Below are positions 8,906-17,940 of a stretch of DNA of 64,000 nucleotides, in pieces. How positions within the stretch are numbered: position 1 is the first letter of the stretch; every line of letters starts with the position of its first letter. This DNA comes from an uncultured Acetatifactor sp. (GTDB lineage Bacteria; Bacillota; Clostridia; Lachnospirales; Lachnospiraceae), in NCBI GenBank assembly GCA_944383825.1, contig CALWRA010000005.1, positions 62,001 to 126,000 on the forward strand, given 5' to 3'. Both the position numbers and the translations under genes were made by a program. The notes beneath the pieces were generated by a model. It had not been told where the DNA came from and ran no database searches. It was given only the letters and a program-made list of their open reading frames with translations.

Positions 8906-9433
8906 CTAGCGAGGCAGCTTTTCGGGTTCAGGATATTCCACGCCGAAGGTTTCCGCAGTAACTGATTCCATGATCTGATCCTCCAGAGGACGGTCCGAGT
9001 AGTCGGTCATGGTTTCCGCAATCCGGTTTACCACATCCATGCCTTCAATTACTTTTCCGAAAGCTGCATAGTTTCCATCCAGGTGCGGTGAATCCTGGTG
9101 CATAATGAAGAATTGAGAGCCTGCAGAATTGGGATCCATCGCTCTTGCCATGGAGAGAACGCCGGTGGTATGCTTTATGGGATTTTCCACTCCGTTTTGC
9201 GCAAATTCCCCTTTAATGCCGTAGCCGGGACCACCCATACCGTTGCCCTGAGGGCAGCCTCCCTGAATCATAAAGCCTCGAATCACCCGGTGAAAAATCA
9301 GACCGTCATAAAATTTTTTGTTTACCAGGCTTAAGAAATTGTTTACGGCGATGGGAGCCGCCTGGGGATAAAGCTCCAGCTTGATCACAGCGCCGCCCTT
9401 CATGTTAATTGTAACAATGGGATTTTTTTCCAT
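8906..9433 (-). CDS. Cyclophilin-type peptidyl-prolyl cis-trans isomerase
   Basis: Cytoplasmic prolyl isomerase of 175 residues that assists protein folding. The cyclophilin core is plain: FHRVIRGFMIQGG (catalytic Arg and surrounding loop), GNGMGGPGYGIKGEF, the VLSMARAMDPNSAGSQFFI strand and AAFGKVIEGMDVV. There is no signal peptide. AGAAAGGAAA precedes the ATG. It is monocistronic and divergent from the GNAT gene. The call is firm at family level; ppiB would be a reasonable symbol. Confidence 0.92.
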   Translation of the reverse strand: MEKNPIVTINMKGGAVIKLELYPQAAPIAVNNFLSLVNKKFYDGLIFHRVIRGFMIQGGCPQGNGMGGPGYGIKGEFAQNGVENPIKHTTGVLSMARAMDPNSAGSQFFIMHQDSPHLDGNYAAFGKVIEGMDVVNRIAETMTDYSDRPLEDQIMESVTAETFGVEYPEPEKLPR

Positions 9434-9526
9434 AATAATTTCCTTTCTGATATAAAAATAGTATAATCAATCAAAAAGTATTGTACCCGAAACCCGAGGG
9501 ATCGTAAAGAGGAGAAGCTCTGCATT

Positions 9527-10465
9527 ATGAATTATCTGCAGGAAATACGAATTTTATTGCTGGAAAAGTCCTATGAGCAGGATTTTGTCAAGCTCGGAGA
9601 AAGGCTGTCATCACAAGGGATAGAATTGCTCCTTGGACTGACAGAGGAAAAAACGGGCAGGGAGGTCCCCATGGATGGAGGGATGGAAGGACGGGAACCC
9701 ATGGGGCCAAAATGTCAGTGTGGCGAAAGAAAGGATAATGGCCGTCTTTGGATAACGGACAGTTCCCCGACGGCGCACAGACTTTTGAGAGAGGGAAAAT
9801 ATGTGTTGGCTTTTTTCCATAAGGGAAATGAAGGAAAGGACTTCTCGGGACTGAAATACGCCATAGAGGAGCCGGGAGAACTGGATGCGGAATATTTTGA
9901 AAACACTTACAGACGGCTTGCGGGGCTGCCCTGGGACATTCTGGAGACGGACAGATGTATCCTGCGGGAGACTACCGAGGAGGACGTGGAAGCTTTCTGC
10001 GAAATATACGCAGATCCGGAGGTTACAAGGTACACGGGAGCGCCCTTTTCTTCCGTGGAGCAGGAAAAGCAGTACGTTAAGGAATACATCGAAAAGGTAT
10101 ATGCTTTTTACAATTTCGGAGTTTGGACTGTGGTTAGGAAAAATACCGACACAGTGATAGGCAGAGCCGGTTTTTCCTACAGGGCCGGATTTGAGCAACC
10201 GGAGCTGGGATTTATGATTGGAAGACCCTGGCAGGGCCGGGGACTTGCCTGGGAGGTGTGTCGCGCGATTCTTTGCTGGGGCCGGGAACAATTCGGGCCG
10301 ATTGAAGTAAATGCCATGGTGTGTCCCGAAAATAATGCGTCTCTGCGGCTTTGTAAGAAGCTGGGCTTTGTCGTACGGGAGACGCTTGTATGGGAGGGAC
10401 AGACTTGTCTTAGGCTGAGCCTGTCTCTATCCGACTGTAATTTCCGAGAGAACGCTTTCTCATAG
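9527..10465 (+). CDS. GNAT acetyltransferase with extra N-terminal domain
   Basis: Two-part protein of 312 residues. The C-terminal 170 residues form a RimJ/RimL-like GNAT acetyltransferase (ETDRCILRETTEEDVEAF, FGVWTVV, ELGFMIGRPWQGRGLAWEV with the acetyl-CoA loop, and NASLRLCKKLGF). The N-terminal 140 residues are not a family I can name; they end in EGKYVLAFFHKG, DFSGLKYAIE and YRRLAGLPW and may bind a nucleotide or act as a partner domain. AGAGGAGAAG lies 9-15 bases before the ATG. It is not obviously in an operon. The substrate is unknown. Confidence 0.8.
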   Translation: MNYLQEIRILLLEKSYEQDFVKLGERLSSQGIELLLGLTEEKTGREVPMDGGMEGREPMGPKCQCGERKDNGRLWITDSSPTAHRLLREGKYVLAFFHKGNEGKDFSGLKYAIEEPGELDAEYFENTYRRLAGLPWDILETDRCILRETTEEDVEAFCEIYADPEVTRYTGAPFSSVEQEKQYVKEYIEKVYAFYNFGVWTVVRKNTDTVIGRAGFSYRAGFEQPELGFMIGRPWQGRGLAWEVCRAILCWGREQFGPIEVNAMVCPENNASLRLCKKLGFVVRETLVWEGQTCLRLSLSLSDCNFRENAFS

Positions 10466-10514
10466 AGGGTGCCGAAGACCCTTCAAAGATCTGCCTGCAC
10501 AGCGTAGAATCTGC

Positions 10515-10543
10515 TTGTAAAAGAAGATGGGAAGTGCTACAAT
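10515..10543 (+). promoter_or_regulatory. SigA promoter of the MATE-asparaginase operon
   Basis: TTGTAA (10515-10520), a 17-base spacer and TACAAT (10538-10543). Transcription would begin near 10550, which rules out the in-frame ATG at 10527 as start of the MATE gene. Confidence 0.6.
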
Positions 10544-10580
10544 GCACACAGTAGAATGCGGATGGAAGGAGCGTATTTTC

Positions 10581-11966
10581 ATGAACACGAGACAAAAGCC
10601 GCTGGCAGCAGAAGCGGGAAACAGGATCACGGAGGGAGTTATCTGGAAACAGCTGCTCCTATTCTTTTTCCCTATTTTGCTGGGAACCTTTTTTCAGCAG
10701 CTTTACAATGCGGCGGATGCTATGATAGTGGGACGCTTTGTGGGAAAGGAGGCTCTGTCTGCCGTAGGCGGCGGTACGGGAACCATTATACAAGTTCTGG
10801 TGGGATTCTTTGTGGGGCTTTCCAGCGGAGCTACGGTGGTTATTTCTCAATATTACGGAGCAAAACGGGCGGAAATGGTGGAATATGCGGTGCACACCGC
10901 CGTGGCCTTCAGCCTGGCGGCAGGGGCTCTTATGATGATTGCAGGAATCGTCGCGGCTCCGGCGGTGCTTGAGGCAATGGACACGCCCGCGGATGTGCTG
11001 GAGCCTTCTATAATATATATCAGGATATATTTTGCCGGTCTGATAGGAAACCTGATCTATAACATGGGTTCCGGAATCCTGCGGGCAGTGGGAGATTCCA
11101 AGAGGCCTCTGTATTTTCTGATCGCAAGCTGTATGACGAATATTGTGCTGGATCTTCTCTTCGTAGTGGTCTTTCATATGGGGGTGGCAGGAGCTGCCGC
11201 TGCTACCATCATCTCACAGGCTTTGAGCGCGGCATTAGTAATTTGGGTGCTGATGAGGACAAAGGATATGTACAGGCTTGAGTTGAAAAAAATCAGGTTT
11301 GACGGCAGAATGTTTGCCCGGATTATCCGCATAGGGCTTCCGGCCGGTCTGCAGTCCATTATGTACAGCTTGTCCAACCTGATGATTCAGGCCAGCGTCA
11401 ATGCTTTGGGAACGGATACGGTGGCTGCTTGGACCGCTTACAGCAAAATAGACAGCGTTTACTGGATGATTATCAATGCCTTCGGCATTGCCGCAACTAC
11501 CTTCGTGGGCCAAAACTTTGGGGCTGGCAAAAAAGACAGAGTAAGAAAGGGCATCAGAGTGTGCATGGGACTCAGCTTTGGCTCAACCATCATTCTTTCT
11601 TTTCTCCTGTATACAGTGGGAGGAAGTTTTTACAGCCTGTTTACAGCGGATGCGGCGGTGACTGAGATCGGGGTGGAAATGCTGAAATTTCTTGCGCCCT
11701 TTTATTTTACATATGTGTCCATAGAAATTCTGTCGGGCGCTCTCAGAGGCGTAGGAGACTGCTGGGTTCCCATGCTTATGTCCTGCATAGGAGTTTGCGT
11801 ACTGCGCATACTGTGGATTGTAGCAGTTGTACCTCTGCGCAGGGATATTTACAATATTATGTTCAGCTATCCGCTGACCTGGACGGTGACAAGCGTCCTG
11901 TTCGTTTTGTATTATCTTCTGTTCAGCAAAATGAAAGTGGGTAAGAAGCGTGCGTATGCAGGATGA
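10581..11966 (+). CDS. MATE-family multidrug/cation efflux transporter
   Basis: Inner-membrane antiporter of 461 residues with about 12 helices in two homologous halves. It begins with the typical PILLGTFFQQLYNAADAMIVGRFVG segment and repeats the pattern with LPAGLQSIMYSLSNLMIQASVN; GAGKKDRVRKG and LSGALRGVGDCWVPM are also family features. MATE transporters export drugs or metabolites using sodium or proton gradients. The start at 10581 is set by GGAAGGA ten bases upstream and by the promoter at 10515-10543. It overlaps the following asparaginase gene by 17 bases, so the two are co-transcribed; whether they share a function is unclear. Confidence 0.92.
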   Translation: MNTRQKPLAAEAGNRITEGVIWKQLLLFFFPILLGTFFQQLYNAADAMIVGRFVGKEALSAVGGGTGTIIQVLVGFFVGLSSGATVVISQYYGAKRAEMVEYAVHTAVAFSLAAGALMMIAGIVAAPAVLEAMDTPADVLEPSIIYIRIYFAGLIGNLIYNMGSGILRAVGDSKRPLYFLIASCMTNIVLDLLFVVVFHMGVAGAAAATIISQALSAALVIWVLMRTKDMYRLELKKIRFDGRMFARIIRIGLPAGLQSIMYSLSNLMIQASVNALGTDTVAAWTAYSKIDSVYWMIINAFGIAATTFVGQNFGAGKKDRVRKGIRVCMGLSFGSTIILSFLLYTVGGSFYSLFTADAAVTEIGVEMLKFLAPFYFTYVSIEILSGALRGVGDCWVPMLMSCIGVCVLRILWIVAVVPLRRDIYNIMFSYPLTWTVTSVLFVLYYLLFSKMKVGKKRAYAG

Positions 11967-12981
11967 TTTGCGGAACATATTAATTTTATTTACGGGAGGC
12001 ACGATTGCCTCCGTAAAGACCGAGACCGGGCTTAGACCGGTGCTGGATGCGTCCCAGATTTTGTCCTTTCTCCCGGATCTGGGGGCTCATATAGCTTTGG
12101 ACTCTTTGCAGGTCTGCAATTTGGATAGTACTAATATGACTTGCGAAATCTGGCTGAAGCTGGCGGCAGCCATAGAGAGAAGTTATGAAAAATATGACGG
12201 ATTTGTCATCTGCCACGGAACGGACACTATGGCGTATACGGCGGCAGCCTTGTCTTACCTGATTCAGAATCCGGATAAACCCATTGTCCTGACGGGCTCC
12301 CAGCAGCCCATACAGATGGAGATCACAGATGCAAAGAAGAATCTCTTTGACAGTATTTTGTATGCGGCAGACCGGGAATCCTGCGGGATAACCGTGATTT
12401 TTGACGGCAGGGTGATTGCGGGCACCAGAGCCAAAAAGATCAGAAGCTCAAGCTATCAGGCATTTTCCAGCATTAATTTTCCGGAGCTGGCGTCCATGAG
12501 GCATGGTAAAATTGTCAGGTATCTTCCGGGAAAGGAAAAAGCAGGGGATCAGAGATCGGAAACCATATTTTACCGTAAACTGAATCCCAGAGTTTTTGCC
12601 CTTAAAATGATCCCCGGTATGAATTCCGGCATACTGGGCGCGGTGTTTGCGCAGTATGATTGCATCGTAGTGGAGAGCTTCGGGGTGGGAGGCATTCCAG
12701 ATAGTGTTTTGGATGATTTCAGCCGACTGATGGAGGGCTATGAGGATGGTGAGAAGATTATCGTTATGACCACTCAGGTGACTTATGAGGGAAGCAGTCT
12801 GTCTACCTACGAGGTGGGAAAACGCATTCGGGAAAGATTTTCCTATCTGGAGGCCTATGATATGAACTTTGAGGCGGCGGTTGCCAAGATGATGTGGATT
12901 ATGGGTCTGGGAAGGCTGTCGTTTCCTGAAATCGAGGCCCTGTTTTACAGCAAGATCAATTATGATGTGCTTTTGTCTTAG
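11950..12981 (+). CDS. ansA: Type I (cytoplasmic) L-asparaginase
   Basis: Asparaginase of 343 residues hydrolysing L-asparagine to aspartate and ammonia. Active-site elements are the nucleophilic Thr in FTGGTIAS and the HGTDTMAYTAAAL motif with its Thr-Asp pair; VLTGSQQPI also fits the type I group. No signal peptide is present, consistent with the cytoplasmic form. It starts at GTG 11950 or ATG 11956, inside the end of the MATE gene, so translation is probably coupled. Confidence 0.92.
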   Translation: MRMQDDLRNILILFTGGTIASVKTETGLRPVLDASQILSFLPDLGAHIALDSLQVCNLDSTNMTCEIWLKLAAAIERSYEKYDGFVICHGTDTMAYTAAALSYLIQNPDKPIVLTGSQQPIQMEITDAKKNLFDSILYAADRESCGITVIFDGRVIAGTRAKKIRSSSYQAFSSINFPELASMRHGKIVRYLPGKEKAGDQRSETIFYRKLNPRVFALKMIPGMNSGILGAVFAQYDCIVVESFGVGGIPDSVLDDFSRLMEGYEDGEKIIVMTTQVTYEGSSLSTYEVGKRIRERFSYLEAYDMNFEAAVAKMMWIMGLGRLSFPEIEALFYSKINYDVLLS

Positions 12982-12991
12982 GAGAAGCACA

Positions 12992-13014
12992 GACGCGAAG
13001 GAGCGTCGGAGAGG
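12992..13014 (+). repeat. Small hairpin fused to ribosome site of the aldo/keto reductase
   Basis: GACGC (12992-12996) pairs with GCGTC (13003-13007), directly followed by GGAGAGG. It resembles the recurrent hairpin plus Shine-Dalgarno units elsewhere in the window but has a different stem sequence and a 6-base loop. Confidence 0.4.
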
Positions 13015-13020
13015 AAGAAA

Positions 13021-14010
13021 ATGTATATAGGAAAAAGCGAACGTTACAATGAGATGAAATATAACCGGTGTGGAGCAAGCGGCCTGAGGCTCCCGGTAGT
13101 TTCCTTGGGACTGTGGCATAATTTTGGTTCAAATGGTAGTTTTGACAACATGCAGGACATGTGCCGGGCGGCCTTTGACAATGGTATTACGCATTTTGAC
13201 CTGGCGAATAACTATGGGCCTGTACCCGGGGCTGCCGAGGAAAACTTCGGGCGTATCTTAAAAAAGGGCCTTGGAGTATACAGAGATGAGCTTATTATTT
13301 CCACGAAAGCGGGATATGAAATGTGGCCGGGGCCTTACGGCAACTGGGGAAGCAAAAAGTATTTGGTTGCCAGCCTGAATCAGAGCCTGAAACGCATGGA
13401 TCTGGATTATGTGGATATTTTCTATCATCACAGACCGGATCCGGACACGCCTCTGGAGGAGACGGTTGGAGCTCTGGATGGCATTGTGAAAAGCGGAAAA
13501 GCTCTTTACATAGGCATATCCAATTACAATAAGGAACAAACTATTGCAGCGGCGGCGCTCTTTAGGCAGTTGGGAACGCCTTTCATTATCAACCAGAGAA
13601 AATATTCCATGTTTGTGAGGGATATTGAGAGCGAGGGGCTGAAGGATTATGCCGCGGCCCACGGCATCGGAATGATTACCTTCAGCCCTTTGGCTCAGGG
13701 GCTTCTGACAGACAGGTATCTGCACGGCATTCCCCAGGACAGCCGTATCCGCACGGACGGGCGGTTTTTGAAGGAATCGGCTGTGAATGAGGAAACGCTG
13801 TCAAAAATCCGCGCTTTGAACGATATTGCCAAACAGAGAGGTCAGACCCTGGCCCAGATGGCGCTTTCTTGGATTCTTCGGGATGGCGACATCACAAGTG
13901 TTCTCATCGGCGCGTCGAGAGTTTCTCAGATCATGGATAATATGGGAATTCTCCATGCCTCGGGATTCAGTGCAGAAGAGCGCAAAAGAATCGACGAGAT
14001 CCTGAAATAG
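13021..14010 (+). CDS. Aldo/keto reductase, YghZ/GpR-like
   Basis: NADPH-dependent aldo/keto reductase of 329 residues, beta/alpha barrel. Features are THFDLANNYGP (catalytic Asp and Tyr), STKAGYEMWPGPYG with the catalytic Lys, YHHRPDP with His, SPLAQGLLTDRY, and the C-terminal SVLIGASRVSQI NADP site. The KAGYxMWPGPYG signature is typical of the L-glyceraldehyde 3-phosphate reductase subgroup. GGAGAGGAAG precedes the ATG. It follows asparaginase by 39 bases and may belong to the same transcript. Confidence 0.9.
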   Translation: MYIGKSERYNEMKYNRCGASGLRLPVVSLGLWHNFGSNGSFDNMQDMCRAAFDNGITHFDLANNYGPVPGAAEENFGRILKKGLGVYRDELIISTKAGYEMWPGPYGNWGSKKYLVASLNQSLKRMDLDYVDIFYHHRPDPDTPLEETVGALDGIVKSGKALYIGISNYNKEQTIAAAALFRQLGTPFIINQRKYSMFVRDIESEGLKDYAAAHGIGMITFSPLAQGLLTDRYLHGIPQDSRIRTDGRFLKESAVNEETLSKIRALNDIAKQRGQTLAQMALSWILRDGDITSVLIGASRVSQIMDNMGILHASGFSAEERKRIDEILK

Positions 14011-14018
14011 GCGAGAGA

Positions 14019-14888
14019 CTAATTTCCGTAAAAAATCTGTGCAATGGGAGAGTCGGGGGAGAGAATCACGGTTTTGTCATTTCCCTCCATGGACAGCTTC
14101 AAGGCGTCCAGGCTTCTCACAAAGGAATAAAAATCCTGCTTGGAGGCGTCTGAGTATGCTTCGGAAAGAATGCGCATATATTCCGCCTCTCCCTCAGCCA
14201 CCAGAATTTCTGCATTTTTTTCCGCTTCAGAAAGCATTACGGAAACCTCTCTGTCGGTGGTATTGCGGATCATTTGAGCCTCTGAGCTTCCCTCCGCGGT
14301 ATAGGTGGCGGCAATGTTGTCCCGTTCGGAAATCATCCGTTCATAAACAGCGGCTTTATTGTCGCTGGGAAGATCCAGCTGCTTAGTTTCAAAGGAAAGA
14401 AGCTCTATGCCGTACTGATCAAGAGTGTCTCCGATATTGTCCATAACTGCAGCCGACAGCTCTCCATCCCGCCCGGAGATTACGTCGTCCTGAGTATTAC
14501 TGCTGATTACGTTTTTGGTGGAATTGTATACAATGGTGTTCAGCCGGTTCTCCGCATTGCTAATGGAAGAATTCAGAGTCTGGGCAAATTTTAAGGGATC
14601 GGTGATATGCCACAAAATATAGCTGTCGCAGATCATGGTTTTTTTGTCGCTGGTGATCACATCCGAGGAAGGCAGATCATAAAGCAGCGTTTCCTTAGGC
14701 AGTTTATCCACACTCTGAATAAAAGGGATCTTCAGGCTGATTCCAGCCTCCTCCACCACATGATCCACCCGGCCGAATTGGCGGACAAGGCTGTATTCGT
14801 TTTCGTTTGTCACCACAATGCTGGATGAGCCGATCACAATGAAGGCAAGCAGAATAACTGCCAGAATTATTTTTTTCATAGCTTTCAT
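14019..14888 (-). CDS. hflC: HflC-like SPFH-domain membrane protein
   Basis: Membrane-anchored prohibitin/stomatin-family protein of 289 residues. It has one N-terminal helix (KKIILAVILLAFIVIGSSSIVV) and an SPFH/band 7 domain (NEYSLVRQFGRVDHVVEEAGISLKIPF). The coiled C-terminal part contains ERDNIAATYTAEGSSEAQMIRNTTDREV, typical of HflC. In Proteobacteria HflK and HflC form a complex that modulates FtsH; here that role is inferred. The gene follows hflK by 22 bases with AGGAGG upstream. It converges with the aldo/keto reductase, with only 8 bases between the stops. Confidence 0.9.
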   Translation of the reverse strand: MKAMKKIILAVILLAFIVIGSSSIVVTNENEYSLVRQFGRVDHVVEEAGISLKIPFIQSVDKLPKETLLYDLPSSDVITSDKKTMICDSYILWHITDPLKFAQTLNSSISNAENRLNTIVYNSTKNVISSNTQDDVISGRDGELSAAVMDNIGDTLDQYGIELLSFETKQLDLPSDNKAAVYERMISERDNIAATYTAEGSSEAQMIRNTTDREVSVMLSEAEKNAEILVAEGEAEYMRILSEAYSDASKQDFYSFVRSLDALKLSMEGNDKTVILSPDSPIAQIFYGN

Positions 14889-14910
14889 AATCTATTCAAA
14901 CCTCCTGTTT

Positions 14911-15957
14911 CTAGCCTATATTGCTGTCCGCCTCAGTCTGGGACGGGCTTTCTGAGATCTCCTGAGAGGCGTCCGTTCCGAATACCGAGAAGGGCTCCAC
15001 AGGATAAATCGTCTGCATGTCACCGTTTGGGCTCTCAATAATCACCTTGAGGCCGGGCAGCACCTCTTCCATTGTTTCATAGAACATACGCTGTTTTGTT
15101 ACGGCGGGATTTTTCACATATTCTGCATACATGGCGTTAAAGCGTGCCACCTGCGCTGTGGCTTCATTGATTCGCTCCGTCTTCCTGGCCTCCGCCTCCT
15201 TGATAATGCCGTCTGCCTTTGCCTGTGCCTGGGGTATTTGCTCATTCCGATACTTGTTGGCGTTGTTCAGGGCGGTTTCCTTTCCCTGCTTGGCGGTTTC
15301 CACAGCCTTAAAGGCTTCCATAACCTCCGCGGTGGGCGGCTCCGAGTCCTGAATGGTAATGTTCACAAGCTGTACGCCGATATCCTGTTCCTCCAGACGC
15401 TCGATGATCATTTCCTTAATGGCGGATTGTATCTCGTTTTTGCCGGTAGTGAGTACTTCGTCTACTGGATAGCTTCCGATCACGGTGCGGATACAGCTCT
15501 GGCTGATATTCCCCAGTATGCCCACAGGATCTCTGGAGGCAAAAACTGCCTTTACCGGGTCGCTGAAACGGTATTCTACAAAAAAGTCCACATTTACAAA
15601 ATTATAATCAGATGTAATCATCAGTGATTCAGCCTCCTGGGATTCATTGGAAGCCTCGCTGTAGCCGATGGAAAATCCTTGAATGGTGGTGTTTACCTTT
15701 CTTACCTGCTGGATAAAGGGTATTTTAAAATGCAGACCCGGTTCGGTTACGGCCTGGGCCCTTCCAAGCGTGATCAGCACTGCTTCTTCCTGCTCCCTGA
15801 TCTGATAAGCGGAATTCAGGGCGAGTAAGGCGATGACGGCTATACCCAGCACAATTCCCGCAGCTTTTTTGACAAAGCCTTTCCCGCTTTTACCAGATCC
15901 TCCTTCATCCATAGTCTGAAATCCATTCATCTTATTCCGAAAGGATTCTTTGAACAT
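14911..15957 (-). CDS. hflK: HflK-like SPFH-domain membrane protein
   Basis: Partner of HflC, 348 residues. It has a short glycine-rich cytoplasmic start, one membrane helix (AAGIVLGIAVIALLALNSAY) and an SPFH domain beginning QEEAVLITLGRAQAVTEPGLHFKIPF. A segment rich in Ala, Lys and Glu (YRNEQIPQAQAKADGIIKEAE) follows, typical of HflK. The start is ATG at 15957, set by GAAGGGAG 8 bases upstream; a longer reading frame to 16050 lacks a ribosome site. It is the first gene of a two-gene hflKC operon. Confidence 0.9.
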   Translation of the reverse strand: MFKESFRNKMNGFQTMDEGGSGKSGKGFVKKAAGIVLGIAVIALLALNSAYQIREQEEAVLITLGRAQAVTEPGLHFKIPFIQQVRKVNTTIQGFSIGYSEASNESQEAESLMITSDYNFVNVDFFVEYRFSDPVKAVFASRDPVGILGNISQSCIRTVIGSYPVDEVLTTGKNEIQSAIKEMIIERLEEQDIGVQLVNITIQDSEPPTAEVMEAFKAVETAKQGKETALNNANKYRNEQIPQAQAKADGIIKEAEARKTERINEATAQVARFNAMYAEYVKNPAVTKQRMFYETMEEVLPGLKVIIESPNGDMQTIYPVEPFSVFGTDASQEISESPSQTEADSNIG

Positions 15958-16046
15958 AAAATTACTCCCTTCTGTCATCTGTTTTTGTGAAAAGATTGAT
16001 ATGCTTATCTTACCTGAAAGCGCGGTCAAGTGCAACGGAAGAAAGT

Positions 16047-16085
16047 GCACGATACTTTTTTTATCGTGCCGGAAGAAGTTCCGGC
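16047..16085. terminator. Overlapping twin hairpins between the GT39-like gene and hflK
   Basis: GCACGATA (16047-16054) pairs with TATCGTGC (16062-16069), and GCCGGAA (16068-16074) pairs with TTCCGGC (16079-16085); the stems share two bases, so only one can be complete at a time. They lie 55-95 bases after the stop of the upstream minus-strand gene. Neither has a good U tract on that strand, so terminator function is uncertain. Confidence 0.4.
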
Positions 16086-16140
16086 ATAAAATGCCATTGA
16101 TACGGAAACCTGGGGAAAAGAAAAGGTCGTTGAACCAATT

Positions 16141-17700
16141 TCATGCGCCTGACCGGGTATAGCGCCTGATGCGGCGGGAGATTGCAGTAATCTTTTCCAG
16201 CGTAAAAGCAACGGATCCGCTGATAAGCGGAACGGCAAAAACAACGTATGGGTAGGCATAGCGGCTTTTCGATTCCCAGATGAGAGTAAGCAGAAAACCG
16301 CCGATCAGAATCAGAGCGGGAACAAAGGCCCCCGGACATTCCCTTTTTTTGATCAGAAATACAAATCCCAGAAATAAAAACAAATATGCGCAGGACTGCC
16401 AGAGATTCATAAAGCCATATACCTGTGCGTTCAGAGTTCCGTGATAAAGCTGTGAAAGCCATTCTGGAGGAGCGCTAAGATACCTGGTCATGGTAAAGGC
16501 TCCATAAGAAGGCTCAGTCCACTGATTCAACGCTTTTTCCTTGAAAAAGGAAGCCATTTCTCCCGGATGGGAGATAAAATGGGAAATTCGTTCCTGCAGA
16601 TAGCTCACACCAATCTGGGAGGCCTGCTGAGTGCTGAAGTTGCTTTCTTCCGCGAAAACCACCCAGTTATAGCCGTTATAGCTTCCCTTTCCGGTATTGA
16701 CCTTCGGATCGCCATCCTGAAGTCCCATTGCAATATTGAGTATGGGAGGAGCGCCATCGTTAAGGCCGATGCCGGTTTCGGCCTGAAGCGGAAGAAAGAG
16801 TACGACGCGTCCAACAAGATATACCCCGATTACGGCTGCGGAAAGAACCGGCTGTATCACTTTTTTGGTATTCATAAAAAACAGTATTCTCTCGATCAGC
16901 ATTGCAATGCCGGCAATCAGCATGGTAGGGCGCATCATACATGCGACTAGCAGAGCCAGAGCGCACAAAATCCACTGGATTACAGAGGCTGTCCTCTTTG
17001 AGGCGGGGCGTACGGCTTTCAGGAAAAAGCATATGCTGAAAACAGTAAAAGAGGTTCCCAGCGTCTCGCCGTAAACAAAGAATACAAAAAAGTACATGGG
17101 AGCGAACGTGGTCATTGACAGCAGATAGACCGCCAAAACTTTTTCGGAGCGGAATATTTCCTTTGTAATGTGGAATCCGGCAAATATGGAAAGGGACAGA
17201 AAAACTGCATGGGCGTATTCAATTACCTGCATCGACGCTGTGCGGGCCATCATAAATAACAGGGCAAAAACGCTCCCCACCTGAATCTGATAAGGGAACA
17301 GCCGAAAATATGTGTAATCCGCATATTCATTTATGGTTCCGTTATAGATGGATTCGGCTGCAAGATATACGTTCGCCTGATCTCCCACAAAATAGAAGGT
17401 ATCGGGAATGCTGATGATGTAAAATAAAAGCAGCATCACTGCCAGACTGAGGAGAGCGGCAATGATTTCCAGAGTGCGCGCTTTTGCTTTTTCGGCCAGT
17501 CTTCCGGCAATGGCGCAGATTCCCGTAAAAGCAGCGGTAAAAACCAGGGAGAGTAGGATGGAATCTTTTTCTACAAATAAATCTTCACTGGAGGAGAACA
17601 TCCGCATGGTATACCTCCAGGCATAATATGTGAGAAAAAGAAAAATCAGTGCGCCCACCACAGCTATGAATTTAAGACAAAATTCCCTGAGCTTTGCCAT
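16141..17700 (-). CDS. GT39-like polytopic membrane glycosyltransferase
   Basis: Integral membrane protein of 519 residues with about 11-13 predicted helices. It resembles GT-C glycosyltransferases (GT39/ArnT/PMT type), which move a sugar from a polyprenyl-phosphate donor to an acceptor outside the membrane. The large loop after helix 2 contains FVGDQANVYLAAESIYNG, with an acidic residue where the catalytic Asp of this superfamily lies, and the C-terminal half contains WESKSRYAYPYVVFAVPL. I start it at ATG 17700, preceded by a hairpin and GGGAGGT; an upstream ATG at 17736 lacks a ribosome site. It stands alone and is divergent from the glycerol operon. Acceptor and sugar are unknown. Confidence 0.72.
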   Translation of the reverse strand: MAKLREFCLKFIAVVGALIFLFLTYYAWRYTMRMFSSSEDLFVEKDSILLSLVFTAAFTGICAIAGRLAEKAKARTLEIIAALLSLAVMLLLFYIISIPDTFYFVGDQANVYLAAESIYNGTINEYADYTYFRLFPYQIQVGSVFALLFMMARTASMQVIEYAHAVFLSLSIFAGFHITKEIFRSEKVLAVYLLSMTTFAPMYFFVFFVYGETLGTSFTVFSICFFLKAVRPASKRTASVIQWILCALALLVACMMRPTMLIAGIAMLIERILFFMNTKKVIQPVLSAAVIGVYLVGRVVLFLPLQAETGIGLNDGAPPILNIAMGLQDGDPKVNTGKGSYNGYNWVVFAEESNFSTQQASQIGVSYLQERISHFISHPGEMASFFKEKALNQWTEPSYGAFTMTRYLSAPPEWLSQLYHGTLNAQVYGFMNLWQSCAYLFLFLGFVFLIKKRECPGAFVPALILIGGFLLTLIWESKSRYAYPYVVFAVPLISGSVAFTLEKITAISRRIRRYTRSGA

Positions 17701-17702
17701 TC

Positions 17703-17729
17703 TTATACCTCCCTGTCCGCTGAAACGGG
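17703..17729 (-). repeat. Hairpin plus Shine-Dalgarno unit before the GT39-like gene
   Basis: On the minus strand CCGT-TTCA-GCGG is followed at once by ACAGGGAGGTAT and the ATG at 17700. The segment GCGGACAGGGAGGTAT nearly matches the unit at 40332-40347. Confidence 0.6.
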
Positions 17730-17842
17730 TACCCATTCGGTTATTTGGAAGGAACTTCCAACGTTGTACCTTTCGGCCTGCCTAATCAGGCATATTATCA
17801 GAAGTATAGCATAGGACAAAGGAAAGAGAAAGCGGATTTTTG

Positions 17843-17872
17843 TTGAGACGGGAAAGGACTCTGTAGTATAAT
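17843..17872 (+). promoter_or_regulatory. SigA promoter of the glycerol operon
   Basis: TTGAGA (17843-17848), an 18-base spacer and a perfect TATAAT (17867-17872), about 68 bases before the GlpA-like start. Confidence 0.6.
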
Positions 17873-17940
17873 TTAACCAAACATGTAATAGCCGTCGGCT
17901 GTCATGCCAAAATCGGTTTGTCAACAGCAGGAGTGTGCGG

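Noticed and set aside
9611..10291. 226-codon minus-strand frame inside the GNAT gene
   Set aside because: The plus frame carries a recognisable acetyltransferase; the antisense product has no family features.
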